The notes beneath the pieces were generated by a model. That model was not told the DNA's origin. It made no database searches and was given only the letters and a program-made list of their open reading frames with translations. A program made the translations under genes and the position numbers. DNA of 64,000 nt, from assembly GCA_964247055.1 (NCBI GenBank), contig OZ176051.1, positions 11,718,001-11,782,000 on the forward strand, given 5' to 3'. Below, in pieces: positions 37,401 through 48,490 of this stretch; positions within the stretch are counted from its first letter, which is position 1; every line of letters begins with the position of its first letter. Source of the DNA: Paragordius varius. Its lineage: Eukaryota > Nematomorpha.

Positions 37401-38944
37401 AGAGGAATGAAAAATTTTAAAAAAATTGATGAAAGTTTTACAGTCATTACATTAACTCTTGGGATTTTTACCAATATATACCAATTTGTTCAAATTCACC
37501 CTTAAATTAAAATTCACTTTCGAACAATTTAAATTTACCATAAAATAAATGATCCTTTTTAAGATAAAAAATTACTTAAATTTTTTATATTGAAAATGGT
37601 TAAAATAAAATTGATATTGAACTAACAATAAACTATTCCGTAAAGATATATTTCTTTTAATGAGGAGTTATATTCCCGAAAAACATTATAATATAGTGAA
37701 TTAAATGTTCAAGGGTAAATTTGAATTGTAAATGGTATATTATGAATTCAGTTCTCACTGTGTTCAATAGATTTTAAATATAAGGGACCTGAACTCAATA
37801 GCTAAATTTGACAATATAAATGTTATTTTTCTCCTAATACCAATCATGTCATATATAAAGGTATTTTGTTGTTTAAATTAACAATTTAAAAACTAAAACC
37901 GTTAATATAATAAGATATGATTATATTTAAATAAAAAAAAGTATAAGTCAGATTTTATATTAAATTATAAAGGCTTCTACATAAAGTTTGAAATCTGTCT
38001 GAATGAAATTTTTTTAATTAGTAAATCCCATCAATGAATGTATGCATAACACATGAGAATACGACAATATTTGTTATAATTTTAGGATTATGTGCTGTAT
38101 ATATAAATTTTTATTCCAGACAATCCTACTAAAAACTTTTAAATAATAGTTCAGTTTAAATATTCTTTGGTTTTTAAAGTGCTATTTTATTTGTATTCAC
38201 CCTATAAGAAAACGCATTTTAAATTTTTCTGCTTAATTTAAAGCAAAAATCGAATAGTGTTTTGGGAACAACCGTTTAAAATTTTTTTTGCATAAAATTT
38301 ATAACGGTTATGTTCAAGAGCATTTAATTATCTTTAATTCATCTAAAAATCGAAAATTGGTTAAACAGAGTTATTATTATTTTTAAAACACAATTAATAT
38401 CATTTTTTATCCTCTCTCTCACAATTTTGTAACAAAGTTTTATAATTTATTTTGTTTGTATGTAATATTGTTCCATTTCAGAATTAATCATTGATCCTAC
38501 ATGTTTCTCAATGTGCCAAATCACACATTTTAAATCTGGTGAGGCAACTTCCATAGACACATACATTAAGGAATATTGCAGTTATCAAAAGCAAGTCTCC
38601 AAACGGAACGCGTCTTGTTCAAGGCCAATGGCATATAGCCACATATATTTTAACAACAACAGTAATAAAAATAACAGTTAGTTTATTATGATTATAATAG
38701 TTTTAACTAAAGGATAATAGACAAAAAAATGACTGCTCTGTACACAAGGATATTATATGCCAATACAAGATTAGTTCTTACATCGTATAATATGTTGTGT
38801 ATTAAAACAATTTTAAAGAGATGGATAGATATGCAATCAAACATAACATCAAAATTTCAAATCTATTTAAGATTTATACTATTATTATTAATAATAATAA
38901 TAGTATCGATAATTATTATAGTATCTTGTCAAATTATACAATAA
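26362..38944 (+). CDS. NALCN channel localization factor, NALF1/FAM155, NLF-1/Mid1 family (gene span)
   Basis: Family members are membrane proteins that help the NALCN sodium-leak channel leave the ER and reach the cell surface, as part of the complex with UNC79 and UNC80. Exons supported: 26362-28476, 36900-37254, 38482-38676 and probably 38721-38944. The diagnostic block is in exon 36,900: YKLWLCSS, then CRDFCDLVLAKCPYFLP and YGGDPTFLCTDYP, matching human YKAWLCSQ, CKQYCLEVQTRCPFILP and YGGLSSFICTGL. Exon 1 adds an N-terminal hydrophobic segment and the LSYCDRI...IQGILSS block (human LSFCNSYTL...FSGLSS). The junctions at 37,254/38,482 and 38,676/38,721 keep frame. The segment equivalent to human AYQDYDHHAQEKYEEF through SCPEDCK was not found and should lie in the 8.4-kb intron. 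With it missing, the model is incomplete. Confidence 0.85.
28503..29500 (-). pseudogene. Mariner element remnant with transposase pseudogene
   Basis: The right end reads, on the minus strand, ACAGGTGTGGTCATAA; the left end (28,505) has a diverged partner ACAGTGCGCACATAA. Inside, minus-strand fragments match mariner transposase: ETGNEKWLYFVISKRN (first catalytic aspartate replaced by N in the usual GDEKW), GGTKRYEFLRSGKIVNTQHY, NHALIGKHPE, then a C-terminal FF..ASIYL..R block. The part with the second and third catalytic residues is missing and stops interrupt the frame. It sits in the first intron of the NALF-type gene, 26 nt past the splice donor. Confidence 0.8.
32424..32692. mobile_element. 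MITE-like repeat with GCGTAG inverted ends
   Basis: The left end TTGGCGTAGCTAATGGGGG pairs with an inverse right end reading AAAGCGTAGTTAGCA. The interior has GC-rich words (AGGGGCGCCGGA, GGAGGGGGCGACATC) foreign to the AT-rich intron around it. Flanks AAGTATAT and AAGTATGT could be an 8-bp target duplication with one mismatch, but ends and flanks do not meet cleanly. Confidence 0.45.
34480..34545 (-). repeat. Single end of a CAGTGGTTCCCAA-type MITE
   Basis: On the minus strand the sequence reads TAGTGGTTCCCAATA, like the termini of the MITEs at 1.2 and 1.85 kb. The opposite end was not found, so it is a truncated copy or a chance match. Confidence 0.35.
36900..37254 (+). CDS. Cysteine-rich exon of the NALF-type gene
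   Basis: The exon opens QAYKLWLCSSLVPMFYD after an acceptor TTACTAG and runs 118 codons. It carries the family's most conserved cysteines: WLC, CRDFC, AKC and FLCTD. These belong to a frizzled-like cysteine-rich lumenal domain. Between YKLWLC and CRDFC lies a longer, low-similarity insert than in human. The donor is probably at 37,255 (GTAGAT); one at 37,243 (GTGAAA) is in the same phase and would drop four residues, a possible alternative splice. Confidence 0.88.
38482..38676 (+). CDS. Penultimate exon of the NALF-type gene
   Basis: Acceptor TTCCATTTCAG leads into two bases that complete a glutamate codon with the last base of the previous exon, giving ELIIDPTCFSMC, the position of the human CCDVR cysteines. 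Further cysteines follow (EYCSYQKQ, NASCSRP). If the next candidate intron is not spliced, the frame stops at TAG 38,679-38,681. N-glycosylation-type motifs (NAS, NNS) fit a lumenal location. Confidence 0.75.
38677..38720 (+). other. Candidate 44-nt intron near the end of the NALF-type gene
   Basis: It starts GTTAGT, a good donor, and ends GGATAATAG. Removing it keeps frame into a 74-codon open tail; other AG sites inside lead to stops. Retention gives an immediate TAG. The size agrees with the 45-nt intron in SSR2. Confidence 0.5.
38721..38944 (+). CDS. Probable last exon of the NALF-type gene (hydrophobic C-tail)
   Basis: The exon encodes about 74 residues ending in a strongly hydrophobic run (IYLRFILLLLIIIIVSIII). 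Human FAM155A also ends in a hydrophobic helix after the cysteine-rich domain (KLCVLVLILLHTVL). Part of the run comes from an ATT/ATA-rich stretch, so low-complexity chance is possible; assignment rests on position, splice frame and family architecture. Confidence 0.5.
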
Positions 38945-39076
38945 AAATGACAGAGTTTCACATTCACAAAATTTTTATATTAGATATGTTTATAAACAAT
39001 CATTTTAAACAACCAAATATTAAAGAGTTAGTTTTTGATCATTAGGATGATATGATGTATTTAGTGAATTATATGA

Positions 39077-39113
<37 letters not shown>

Positions 39114-40555
39114 CTATTGTATTTATGTAAAATAATGTAAAATAATTCATGCATTAATTATTTTCAGCATTTATATTAATATGAATATTATGATTGTATA
39201 ATTAATTAAATAATAAAATTTTGCAATATCTTATCTGTACTACCTTCTTCAATAAATTTAATTTCAATTAAAACAAATACGATTAAATTATTTTATAAAT
39301 TATTTAGTAAATAATTAAATTTAAGGCATATATATATATATATATTAAGGAAAAAAATCTGTTTCACTGTGCCAAAAATGAATATCTAATAATAAATGTT
39401 TATAAATCATATCTCAGAAAAACTTCAAGTTACTGACCACAAAATGATAAAAGGGGTAAAAATAGGAAAAAAAGTTGGATTTTTCCGCTATAAAATAATA
39501 TCAAAAAATCGCATTTATCAAGCACATCTGGTCATATAAAATTTATACAATAGAATACAACGCGTGAACTAAATTTTATTTGCAACTATGTAACATAAGC
39601 ATAATCCCCTTAACGAAAACTATATTCCTAGAAATATTTTAAAATTATGGTAAATAACGCACTTTGGCCTCAAATTGCATCATAGAAACTTATATACGAT
39701 AAAACTTTTATTTTAACTCACATATATTTACCATATATTTAGAAAGTTTACCCAATATACCGTGTTTAAAAAATGTAACTTTTTTAAAGCAGGAATAGCT
39801 TTAAATTTTTTAAATTATAAAATTGATTCTTTGATTAAATATTTTCCATTTTATTTAATCTGTATTTTGGACAAAACGGAAATTAAAAACATAGTCGATA
39901 AATATTATTTCTTCGATTTTGAAAGTATTTGTATTATTCATATAGTATCTAACATTATACGATATTCCGTTTTGGTAATTACTAACAATTTTTTTTAAAA
40001 AGGCCAAATCATTAATTAAATGGGTATATTGGATAAGCTTTATATCAAATAAATTATATTAGATAAATAAAAGTAAAAAATTTTACCGCAAAATAGCAAG
40101 TTAAATTTCAAATTTCTTACGTACGGTTTTAATTCTTGTAACTTTTTATTGAAACTTCTAAAAAACATGTAAAAAATCTTCAATAGCTTCTAGGATTTTT
40201 GTTTACTAACAATATAAATTATATTGACGCGTTAACCTCTATTATATTTAATTTTCTTCAACCTAATGTATAAAAATGAGATTTTTTGATTGTTACTAAT
40301 AGTAAAAAAAGCTTTATAACTTGATCTAGCGCCTTAATCAGTTTGATGTTCATCTGAACCTTTAAGTTCTTGAATATATGATCCAATTTTTATTTCTCTG
40401 TGCCCGTCGTTTAAAAAAGCTATAGAGATATCTATTGATGACATATAAATATTGAATAGGGTATCACTCTAATAGAAACATATCTGTCAATTTATAGCAT
40501 GTGTAATGGCTATGTAGTTTAGAGGCAGATCCCTTATAACAGAAATTTAAACGTT
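38945..40555. other. AT-rich spacer between the NALF-type gene and the satellite
   Basis: There is a TA-rich run at 39,081-39,107. The open frame at 39,762-39,998 resembles no family and is composition-driven. No other feature was seen. Confidence 0.45.
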
Positions 40556-40559
40556 TTAT

Positions 40560-41205
40560 TATAGGGTATCATATTATGATTGTTGGAAATATTAATTGAG
40601 GGTGAAAATATATGGTTAATTTTTGAAAACATCAAGATGTTATTCAGTATTTGATTTTGGAAATATTATTTGATTTTTGAAAACATATAATTTTATTGTT
40701 TAAAATATTATTTGATTGTTGAATACGGTTGATTTTTGAAAACATTAGGATGTTATTGAGTAATATATTTTGATTTTGGAAATATTATTTATTGTTGAAA
40801 AAATATGGTTTCTTGTAAATACTAAAATATTATTGGGAATAAAATTTATTTGTTGGAAATAGTATTTGATGTTGGATATATTATTTGATAGTTGAAAAAA
40901 TATGATTGATTGTTGGATATACAAAAAAATTATTGTGTAATAAAATTTGTTGTAGGAAATATTATTTATTGTTGAAAAAATATGGTTTCTTATACTAAAA
41001 TATTATTGAGGAATAAAATTTGATTGTTCGAAATATTATTTGATAGTTGAAAAAATATGATTGATTGTTGGATATACTAAAATATTATTGGGTATTATAT
41101 ATTTTGATTGTTAAAAATATTATTTTATTGATGAAAATTTAAGAATGATTTGGAATAATATATTATATGACATAATATTTTAATTGTTGGAATTGTTGGG
41201 ATAAT
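40560..41205 (+). repeat. Satellite array, left edge, forward orientation, degenerate
   Basis: The array is built from variants of GATTGTTGGAAATATTATTT, GTTGAAAAAATATGG and ACTAAAATATTATTGGGTAA. Units are irregular and diverged compared with the 49-64 kb part, as expected at the edge of a satellite block. Confidence 0.88.
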
Positions 41206-44021
41206 TTAGTTTTCCAACAATTATTCATAATTTTTTCAACAATCAAATAATATTTAAACAATCAAAATATATTACCTAAAAATATTTTAGTATTTCTCAA
41301 GCATATTTCTTCAATAATTAAATAATATTTTGAACAATAAAAATTTATTACCCAATAATGTTTTAATATTCCCAAAAATCAACCATATATTTTCAACAAT
41401 TAAAATATATAACCCAATAATATTTTAGTATTCGTAACAATCACACATATTTTTACAATCAAATAATATTTCCAACACTCAAATTTCGCAATAATATTTT
41501 AAGATTTCCAACAATCAACCATATTTTTTCATCAATCAAATAATATTTCCAATCAAAACATATAACCTAATAATATTTTATCATTTCCAACAATCAACCA
41601 TATTTTTTCAACAATCTAATAAAATTTTTAACAAACAAAATTTTATACTCAAAATTTTTGCATTTCGAACAATCAACCATATTTCGTCAACAATCTAATA
41701 AAATTTTGAACAATCAAAATATATTACCCAATAATGTTTTAGTATTTCCAACATTTAACCATATTCTTTCAACAATGAAATAATATCTCCAACAATCAAA
41801 ATATATTAGCCATTATTTTTTAGATTTCCAACAACCAAATAATATTTCCAACAAATAAAAGTATTATTCAATAATATTTTAGTATTTCCAACAATCAATT
41901 ATATTTTAACAATTAACCAACAATCAAAATATATTACTAACAAATTTTTATATTCCCAACAATAAACCATATTTTTTCAACAATCAAATAATATTTCCAA
42001 CAATCAAACATTATTACCCAATAATATTTTAGTATTTCCATCAATCAACCATATTTTTTAACAATTAATATTTCCCCATAAATCAACCATATTTTTACAA
42101 CAATAAAATAATATTTAAAACAATCAATTTTTATTACCCAATAAAATTGAAGTATATCCAACAATCAACCATATTTTTTAACAATCAAATAATATTTCCA
42201 ACAATCAAATTGTATCACTCAATAATAATTTACTATTTTCAAAAATCATATTTTAAATCAAACATTATTACCCAATAATATTTTAGTATTTCCAACAATT
42301 AACCACATATTTTTAACAATCCAATAATTATCCCAACAATCAAAATATATTAACCATTATTTTTTATATTTCCAAGATCAACCATATATTTTCACCAATC
42401 AAATAATATTTAATCAAAATATATTACCCAATAATATTTTAGTATTTGCTAGAAACCATATTTTTTCAATAATCAAATAATATTTCCAACAATCAAATTA
42501 CCCAATAATGTTTTAGTATATCCAACAATCAACCATATATTTTCAACAATGAAATAATATTTAAACAATCAAAACATATTACCCAATAATATTTTAATAT
42601 TGACAAGAAACCATATTTTTTCAACAATCAAATAATATTTTCAACAATGAAATATTATTAAGCAATAATATTTTAGTATTTACAACAATCCACCATATAA
42701 TTTCAACATGCAAATTATATTTACAACAATCATAATATATTACCCAAAAAATTTTGGTATATCCAACAATCAACCATATTATTAAACAATGAAATAATAT
42801 TTCTAACCATAAAAATATATTATCCAAGAATATTTAAGTTTTTCCAACAATCAACCATATATTTTCAAAAATCAAATAATTATCCCTACAATCAAAATAT
42901 ATTACTCAAAATCTTTTTGTATTTCCAACAATAAACCATATTTTTTCAACAATCAAATAAAATTTCCAACAATCACATCTTTATACTCAAGACTTTTTAG
43001 TATTTCCAACAATCAACCATATTTGTCAACAATCTAATAAAATTCCGATCAATCAAAATATAATACCCAAGAATAATTTAGTATTTCCAACAATTAACCA
43101 CATATTTTTAACAATCAAATAATAAATCCATAAATCAGCCATATTTTTACAACAAAAAAATAATATTAACAATCAATTTTTATTATCCAATAAGATTGAA
43201 GTATATCCAACAATCAACCATATTTTTTAACAATCAAATAATATTTCTAACAATCAAATTTTATTACCCAAATAACTTTAGTTTATCCAACAATCAACCA
43301 TATATTTTCCATAAACAAAATTTCCAACAATCAAATTGTATCACTCAATACTACTTAGTATATTTCCAACAATCAACCATATTTTTTCAACAATCAAATA
43401 ATATTTTCAACAATCAAATTTTAGTACCCAATAAAATTTAAGTATATCCAACAATCAACCATATTTTTTAACAATTAATATTTCCATAAATCAACCATAT
43501 TTTTACAACAATAAAATAATATTTAAAACAATCAATTTTTATTACCCAATAAAATTGAAGTATATCCAACAATCAACCATATTTTTTAACAATTAAATAA
43601 TATTTCCAACAATCAAATTGTATCACTCAATAATAATTTACTATTTCCAAAAATCATATTTTTTCCACAATCAAATAATATTTCCAACAATCAAACATTA
43701 TTACCCAATACAATTTTAGTATTTCCAACAATCAACCATATTTTTTCAACAATCAAATAATATTTCCAACAATGAAATTTTATTACCCAATAATATTTTA
43801 GTCCCTACAAACAAAGTTTTTTTAACAATCAAATAATATTTCCAACAATCAAATATAATTTCTTATGAATATTTTAGTATTTCCAACAATTAACCACATA
43901 TTTTTAACAATCCAATAATTATCCCAACAATCAAAATTTATTAACCATTATTTTTATATTTCCAACGATCAACCATATATTTTGAACAAAAATAATATTT
44001 CCAACAATCAAAATATATTAC
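41206..44021 (-). repeat. Satellite array, inverted block, part 1
   Basis: The same satellite is read on the opposite strand (CCAACAATCAAAATATATT, ATAATATTTTAGTATTTCC, CAACCATATTTTTTCAACAA). Units are about 82 bp with many deletions and substitutions. Small open frames across it are repeat shadows. Confidence 0.92.
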
Positions 44022-44307
44022 TGATATAAAAAATGATGTATATATTTATTTACTATAATAAAAAAACTGAATAATATAATATGATCTGCGTGTTACAATG
44101 ATTTCTTATATACATTAGGAAATTTGATTATTGCATTCACAAGGATAAAGTTGTCTGATTTAAACGTTGTTAAAGATAATAAGTATAAATAAAATAATTT
44201 GCATTCACAACCAAGGTAATATATATTTTTAACGTAACAAGGACAAAAGTGTATTATGCACTAAAAAAGAGAAGGATAATTTGCGTATGATGATAACCCT
44301 TTTAACA
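44022..44307 (-). repeat. 3' LTR of the 44.0-47.8 kb element
   Basis: It is 286 bp, with TG at the left and CA at the right end as printed. It is nearly identical to the LTR at 47,480-47,765 and more distantly related to the LTR at 11,355-11,700. Confidence 0.9.
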
Positions 44308-47300
44308 TACCTTCTTTTTTAAGCTTGATATCGGTCGGGTGGCTTTCAATATCGAATCGGGTACCGGCGAGTCGTAGTAGGAGAAGTGTCACTTGTTTAC
44401 ACGGGAGTATTCTCACTTGAAGGCGCACTTTCTGATTCCGGATTCTCCTCGATGTTTTCAGGGGTTCTTATTTCATGTTTCGTGGGATGTTTTCGGAGGT
44501 TATTATCATTGTTGTTAAAGTTTGCGGATGATGAGTTAGGAATGCTGATTGATACTTCCGGGTTATCTAGATTTTTAGTCTTTTCCTCACTTCTCCCGTC
44601 TTCTCCTTCGGCCGACAAATCCCTGCGATTCCTTAATTGATCAGCATGTTTGCGGATAATTTTGCCATTGTCGTTGACATTGCACGATAACCATCCCGTT
44701 CTGTCGACGATTTTCCCCTCCTCCAACCAGAACACAATTCATTCTTGATATATACCTTTTGCCCCTTTTCAAACTCCTACGAATGTCGGGAGTATCCATG
44801 AATTCGTTGGGTTTCGTTTTCATCTATGTAAATGGGCTTTGCATAGTTCTTTTAAAAACAAATGCGCGGGGGTCTCCTTCGTGGAACTGTGATGCGTGTT
44901 TCGGTAAGCCCATAAGATTTGGCTTAATTTTCGCACTGGATTTGCGGAAAGTGGGGTTCACTTTGAATAATGATTTTTTAGAGTGTAAATTACCCTCTCT
45001 ACCAACCCATTTGTTCGGGGGTGGTAGGGAGCTGATGTGACGTGTTTTATTTTAGAGGAAGCTAAAGTTCCCTCAAACTCCCCCGATTTAAAATAAGAGC
45101 CGTTATCAGTAACCACCACTTTTGGGTACCCATACCGGCAAAAACAGGTTTCTAAAAACTTTAGAATATTACCTGTATTCACAGAGCGTAACGTCTCTAC
45201 CTCAACCCAGCGGGTGCAATGATCAATTAGTACCACCCAGTATAAATTGTCAATGGGTCCGGCGATATCTAGGTGGCCGTTCCCATATGGTTGTATTTTC
45301 GTTCCATTGATAGGTGGGATTTTCGGGTACATTTGGGCGCAGCCTTTGGCAATTTTGGCAACTACGCACCCATTTTTTGATATCTTGGCTCAAATCGGGC
45401 CAATAAACCTTTTCACGGCTTAATAGTTTCATGGTTAGTATTCCCGGATGGCCACTATGCAGGTATCTTAAAATATCTGGCTTAATTTTTTTCGGGATTA
45501 TTACCTGATCTCCCACAAATAATAGATCTTATGCATCCTCAATTTCATTTTTTATTGCGATGAAAGGCTTGACCAGGGGGTCCGTCCAATTATTAGACCT
45601 TAGGACTACTCTTAATTTTGCTATCGTAGGATCCTTTATATACTCTTGATAGATAATTTCTCTATTTAAATATAATTCGTTGGACCAAATCAAATGAACA
45701 TTGCTACTTTCATCGTCTTTCTCAAAACCCATCGGCTCCTGGTTTTCAATGGGTAGTCTCGATAGGCAGTCAGCTATGTTTTCTATACCAGGCTGATATT
45801 CTATGTTAAAATCGAATATCGATGTTCTAGTTATCCAGCGTACTAGTTTACAATTATTAATTTTACTTAGATCTCTTTGTGGCCCAAATAGTTTCACTAA
45901 AGGTTTGTGGTCCGTTTGTATTATAAATTTTCTGCCATACAAAAAGGTTTTAAACTTCTCTAACGCTATTAGGATAGCTTTTGCTTCTCGCTCAATTACT
46001 GAATAGTTTTCTTCAGCCTGAGAGCATTTTTTTGACGTGTAGCCGATCGGGCGATTACCCGCTGTTGTTCTATTTGATAAAATAGCACCGTATCCCGACA
46101 TTGACGCGTCGGTTTCCAAGACTATAGGTAGTTTGGGATTATACGGATGCAAGGAACTACTCTGGCAGATCAAGTCTTTAGCTTTTTTGAATATCGAATC
46201 ATGCGTTAGCGTCCAACACCATTTTTGTTTGTTACCTGCTAATTTATGTAGTTCTCCCATTGAAATGCTTAGGGAAGGGATGAATTTTGCATGAAAATTA
46301 AGTAAACCCAAAAATGATCTAAGAGTGGTTTTGTTGGTCGGGGTCGGGCACTCTTGGATGGCTTTAATTTTATTTGGGGAGGGTTTAATGCAATTTTCAG
46401 AAATAATATGACCAAGATATTCCACAGATGGTTGAAAAAGTTTTATTTTATCTTTGCGCAATTTTAATCCCATTGTACGATTAATATTGTATGCATGTAT
46501 GAAAATATTATTGTTATGAAAATCTAGTGCTGGTTTGCCTAGACGGCACCAGTTTTTATAATTTATGATTGAAATATCGGCACCCGTATCAATAATCATT
46601 TCAATAGGAAAATTATTTATTTTAGGAACGATTTGGGTTTTTTTTGTCTTATTAAAAAGGGAATATGCTTTAAACGTTACCTTACAACATCGAGCAAAGT
46701 GGATTGAACGATGGCATCTATAACATTCTTTCCCATAGGCAGGGCAATGTCCCAACGTATGAGTCCTCCCACATTTTGTGCAGGTTCGTCGGTTATTATT
46801 ACTATTGTTGCTTTTTGATTGGTGAAGTGTGGCTATTTCGTTTATTTCACCATTACTACTGTGGTTCTTATTATTGTTACTTTTATTATCATTATCAATA
46901 TTGATGGACAGCACTTCTGTATTCGTTAGTACATTTCGTGCCTTCTCATGTGATAAAGCAATATTTACCACAGTGTTTAGAGAAACGGGAGCCCCGTTTT
47001 CTAAAGCCTCCGGGAACCGTGTAAATAGCTCCATCTCCACTTCTTGCTCATCTAATCCCGCGATGAATACATCTCTGATGTGCTCGTCAATGTTTGACGA
47101 GAACCGGCAGTGGATGGCCATTTGTTTAACTCTTAACAAGAATTCTGTGAACGTTTCCATTCTCCCTTTCTTCATTTTAATTAAAACAAAACGCGAAGAA
47201 AAAATATTCCTTGAGGGGGAGAAGATTTTTATACCGGCGTTTAATAGATCTGGGAATGGTATGTTGTCTATTGCTTGTGGATAGAAATAATTTTAAATTT

Positions 47301-47479
47301 TATTAATATTTTCGATTTCACCGAAAGCCAACAAACATGCTTTCATATTTTCATCGGTGGCTGCGACATTCTTGACCTCCAAATTGCGTTTAATATATGT
47401 AATATAATTTGTAAACTCAACATTTGGATTAAAACATGATAAATTAATTTTTTCCATAGCCTCGAATAGCCGCGCCACT

Positions 47480-47765
47480 TTATATAAAAAAGGATATATA
47501 TATTTATTTAGTATAATAAAAAAACTGAATAATATAATATGATCTGCGTGTTACAATGATTCCTTATATACATTAGGAAATTTGGTTATTGCATTCACAA
47601 GGATAAAGTTGCCTGATTTAAACGTTGTTAAAGATAATAAGTATAAATAAAATAATTTGCATTCACAACCAAGGTAATATATATTTTTAACGTAACAAGG
47701 ACAAAAGTGTATTATGCACTAAAAAAGAGAAGGATAATTAGCGTATGATGATAACCCTTTTAACA
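47480..47765 (-). repeat. 5' LTR of the 44.0-47.8 kb element
   Basis: It is 286 bp and pairs with the LTR at 44,022. The internal sequence begins directly next to it with AGTGGCGCGGCTATT on the minus strand, the position of a primer-binding site. Confidence 0.9.
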
Positions 47766-48490
47766 ATTACCTAATAATATTTTAGTATTCCCAACAATCA
47801 ACCATATTTTTTCAATAATTAACTAATATTTTTAACAATCAAATTTTATTACCCAATAATGTTTTAGCATTTACAAGAAACCATATTTTTTGAACAATCA
47901 AATAATATTTCCAACAATCAAAATATTTATCCAATAATATTTTTATATTTCCAACAATCAATTATATAATTTCAACAATATAATTATCTCAACAATCAAA
48001 ATATATTACCCAACAATTTTTAATATTTCCAACAATAAACCATATTTCAACAATCAAATAAAATTTCCAACAATCAAAAATCTTTACTCAAGAATTTTTA
48101 GTATTAGCAACAATCAACCATATTTAGTCAACATTCTAATAAAATTTTGAACAATCAAAATATATTACCCAATAATATTTTAGTATTTCCAACAATTAAC
48201 CACATACTTTTAACAATCCAACCAACAATCAAAATATATTAACCATTATTTTTATATTTTCAACGATCAACCATATATTTTCAACAATCAAATAACAACA
48301 ATCAAAACATATTACTATTTTAGTATTTACATAAAACCATATTTTTTCAACAATCAAATAATATTTCCAACAATGAAATTTTATTACCAATAATATTTTA
48401 ATATTTACAACAATCAACCATAATAAAAGCAAATATTATTTCCAACAAAAAAATATATTACCCAAGAATTTTTGAGTATTTCCAAAATTT
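47766..48490 (-). repeat. Satellite array, inverted block, part 2
   Basis: The satellite resumes directly after the retrotransposon in the same orientation as before it. The two sides of the insertion read as one interrupted unit (ATATATTAC, then ATTACCTAATAATATTTTAG). The block ends near 48,490, where the orientation changes. Confidence 0.92.

Larger units (their letters stand above)
44022..47765 (-). mobile_element. Ty3/gypsy-like LTR retrotransposon with both LTRs and a 5-bp TSD
   Basis: The element is inserted in satellite DNA with target duplication ATTAC at 44,017-44,021 and 47,766-47,770. In minus-strand order it shows the 5' LTR, a primer-binding-like TGGCGCGG, gag, a CTKCGRTHTLGHC nucleocapsid knuckle (about 46.7-46.8 kb), protease DTGADISII, part of reverse transcriptase (VEYLGHIISE, LRSFLGLLNF), RNase H (TDASMSGYGAILS, TDHKPLVKLFG), integrase HHCC (about 45.4 kb) and integrase core (GHLDIAGPIDN, VVVTDNGSYF), an integrase C-terminal region and a polypurine run before the 3' LTR. 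At 3.7 kb it is shorter than a whole family member and is broken in a few places. The LTRs differ by roughly 3% by eye, so the insertion is fairly young. It is a fossil, not expected to move by itself. Confidence 0.9.
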
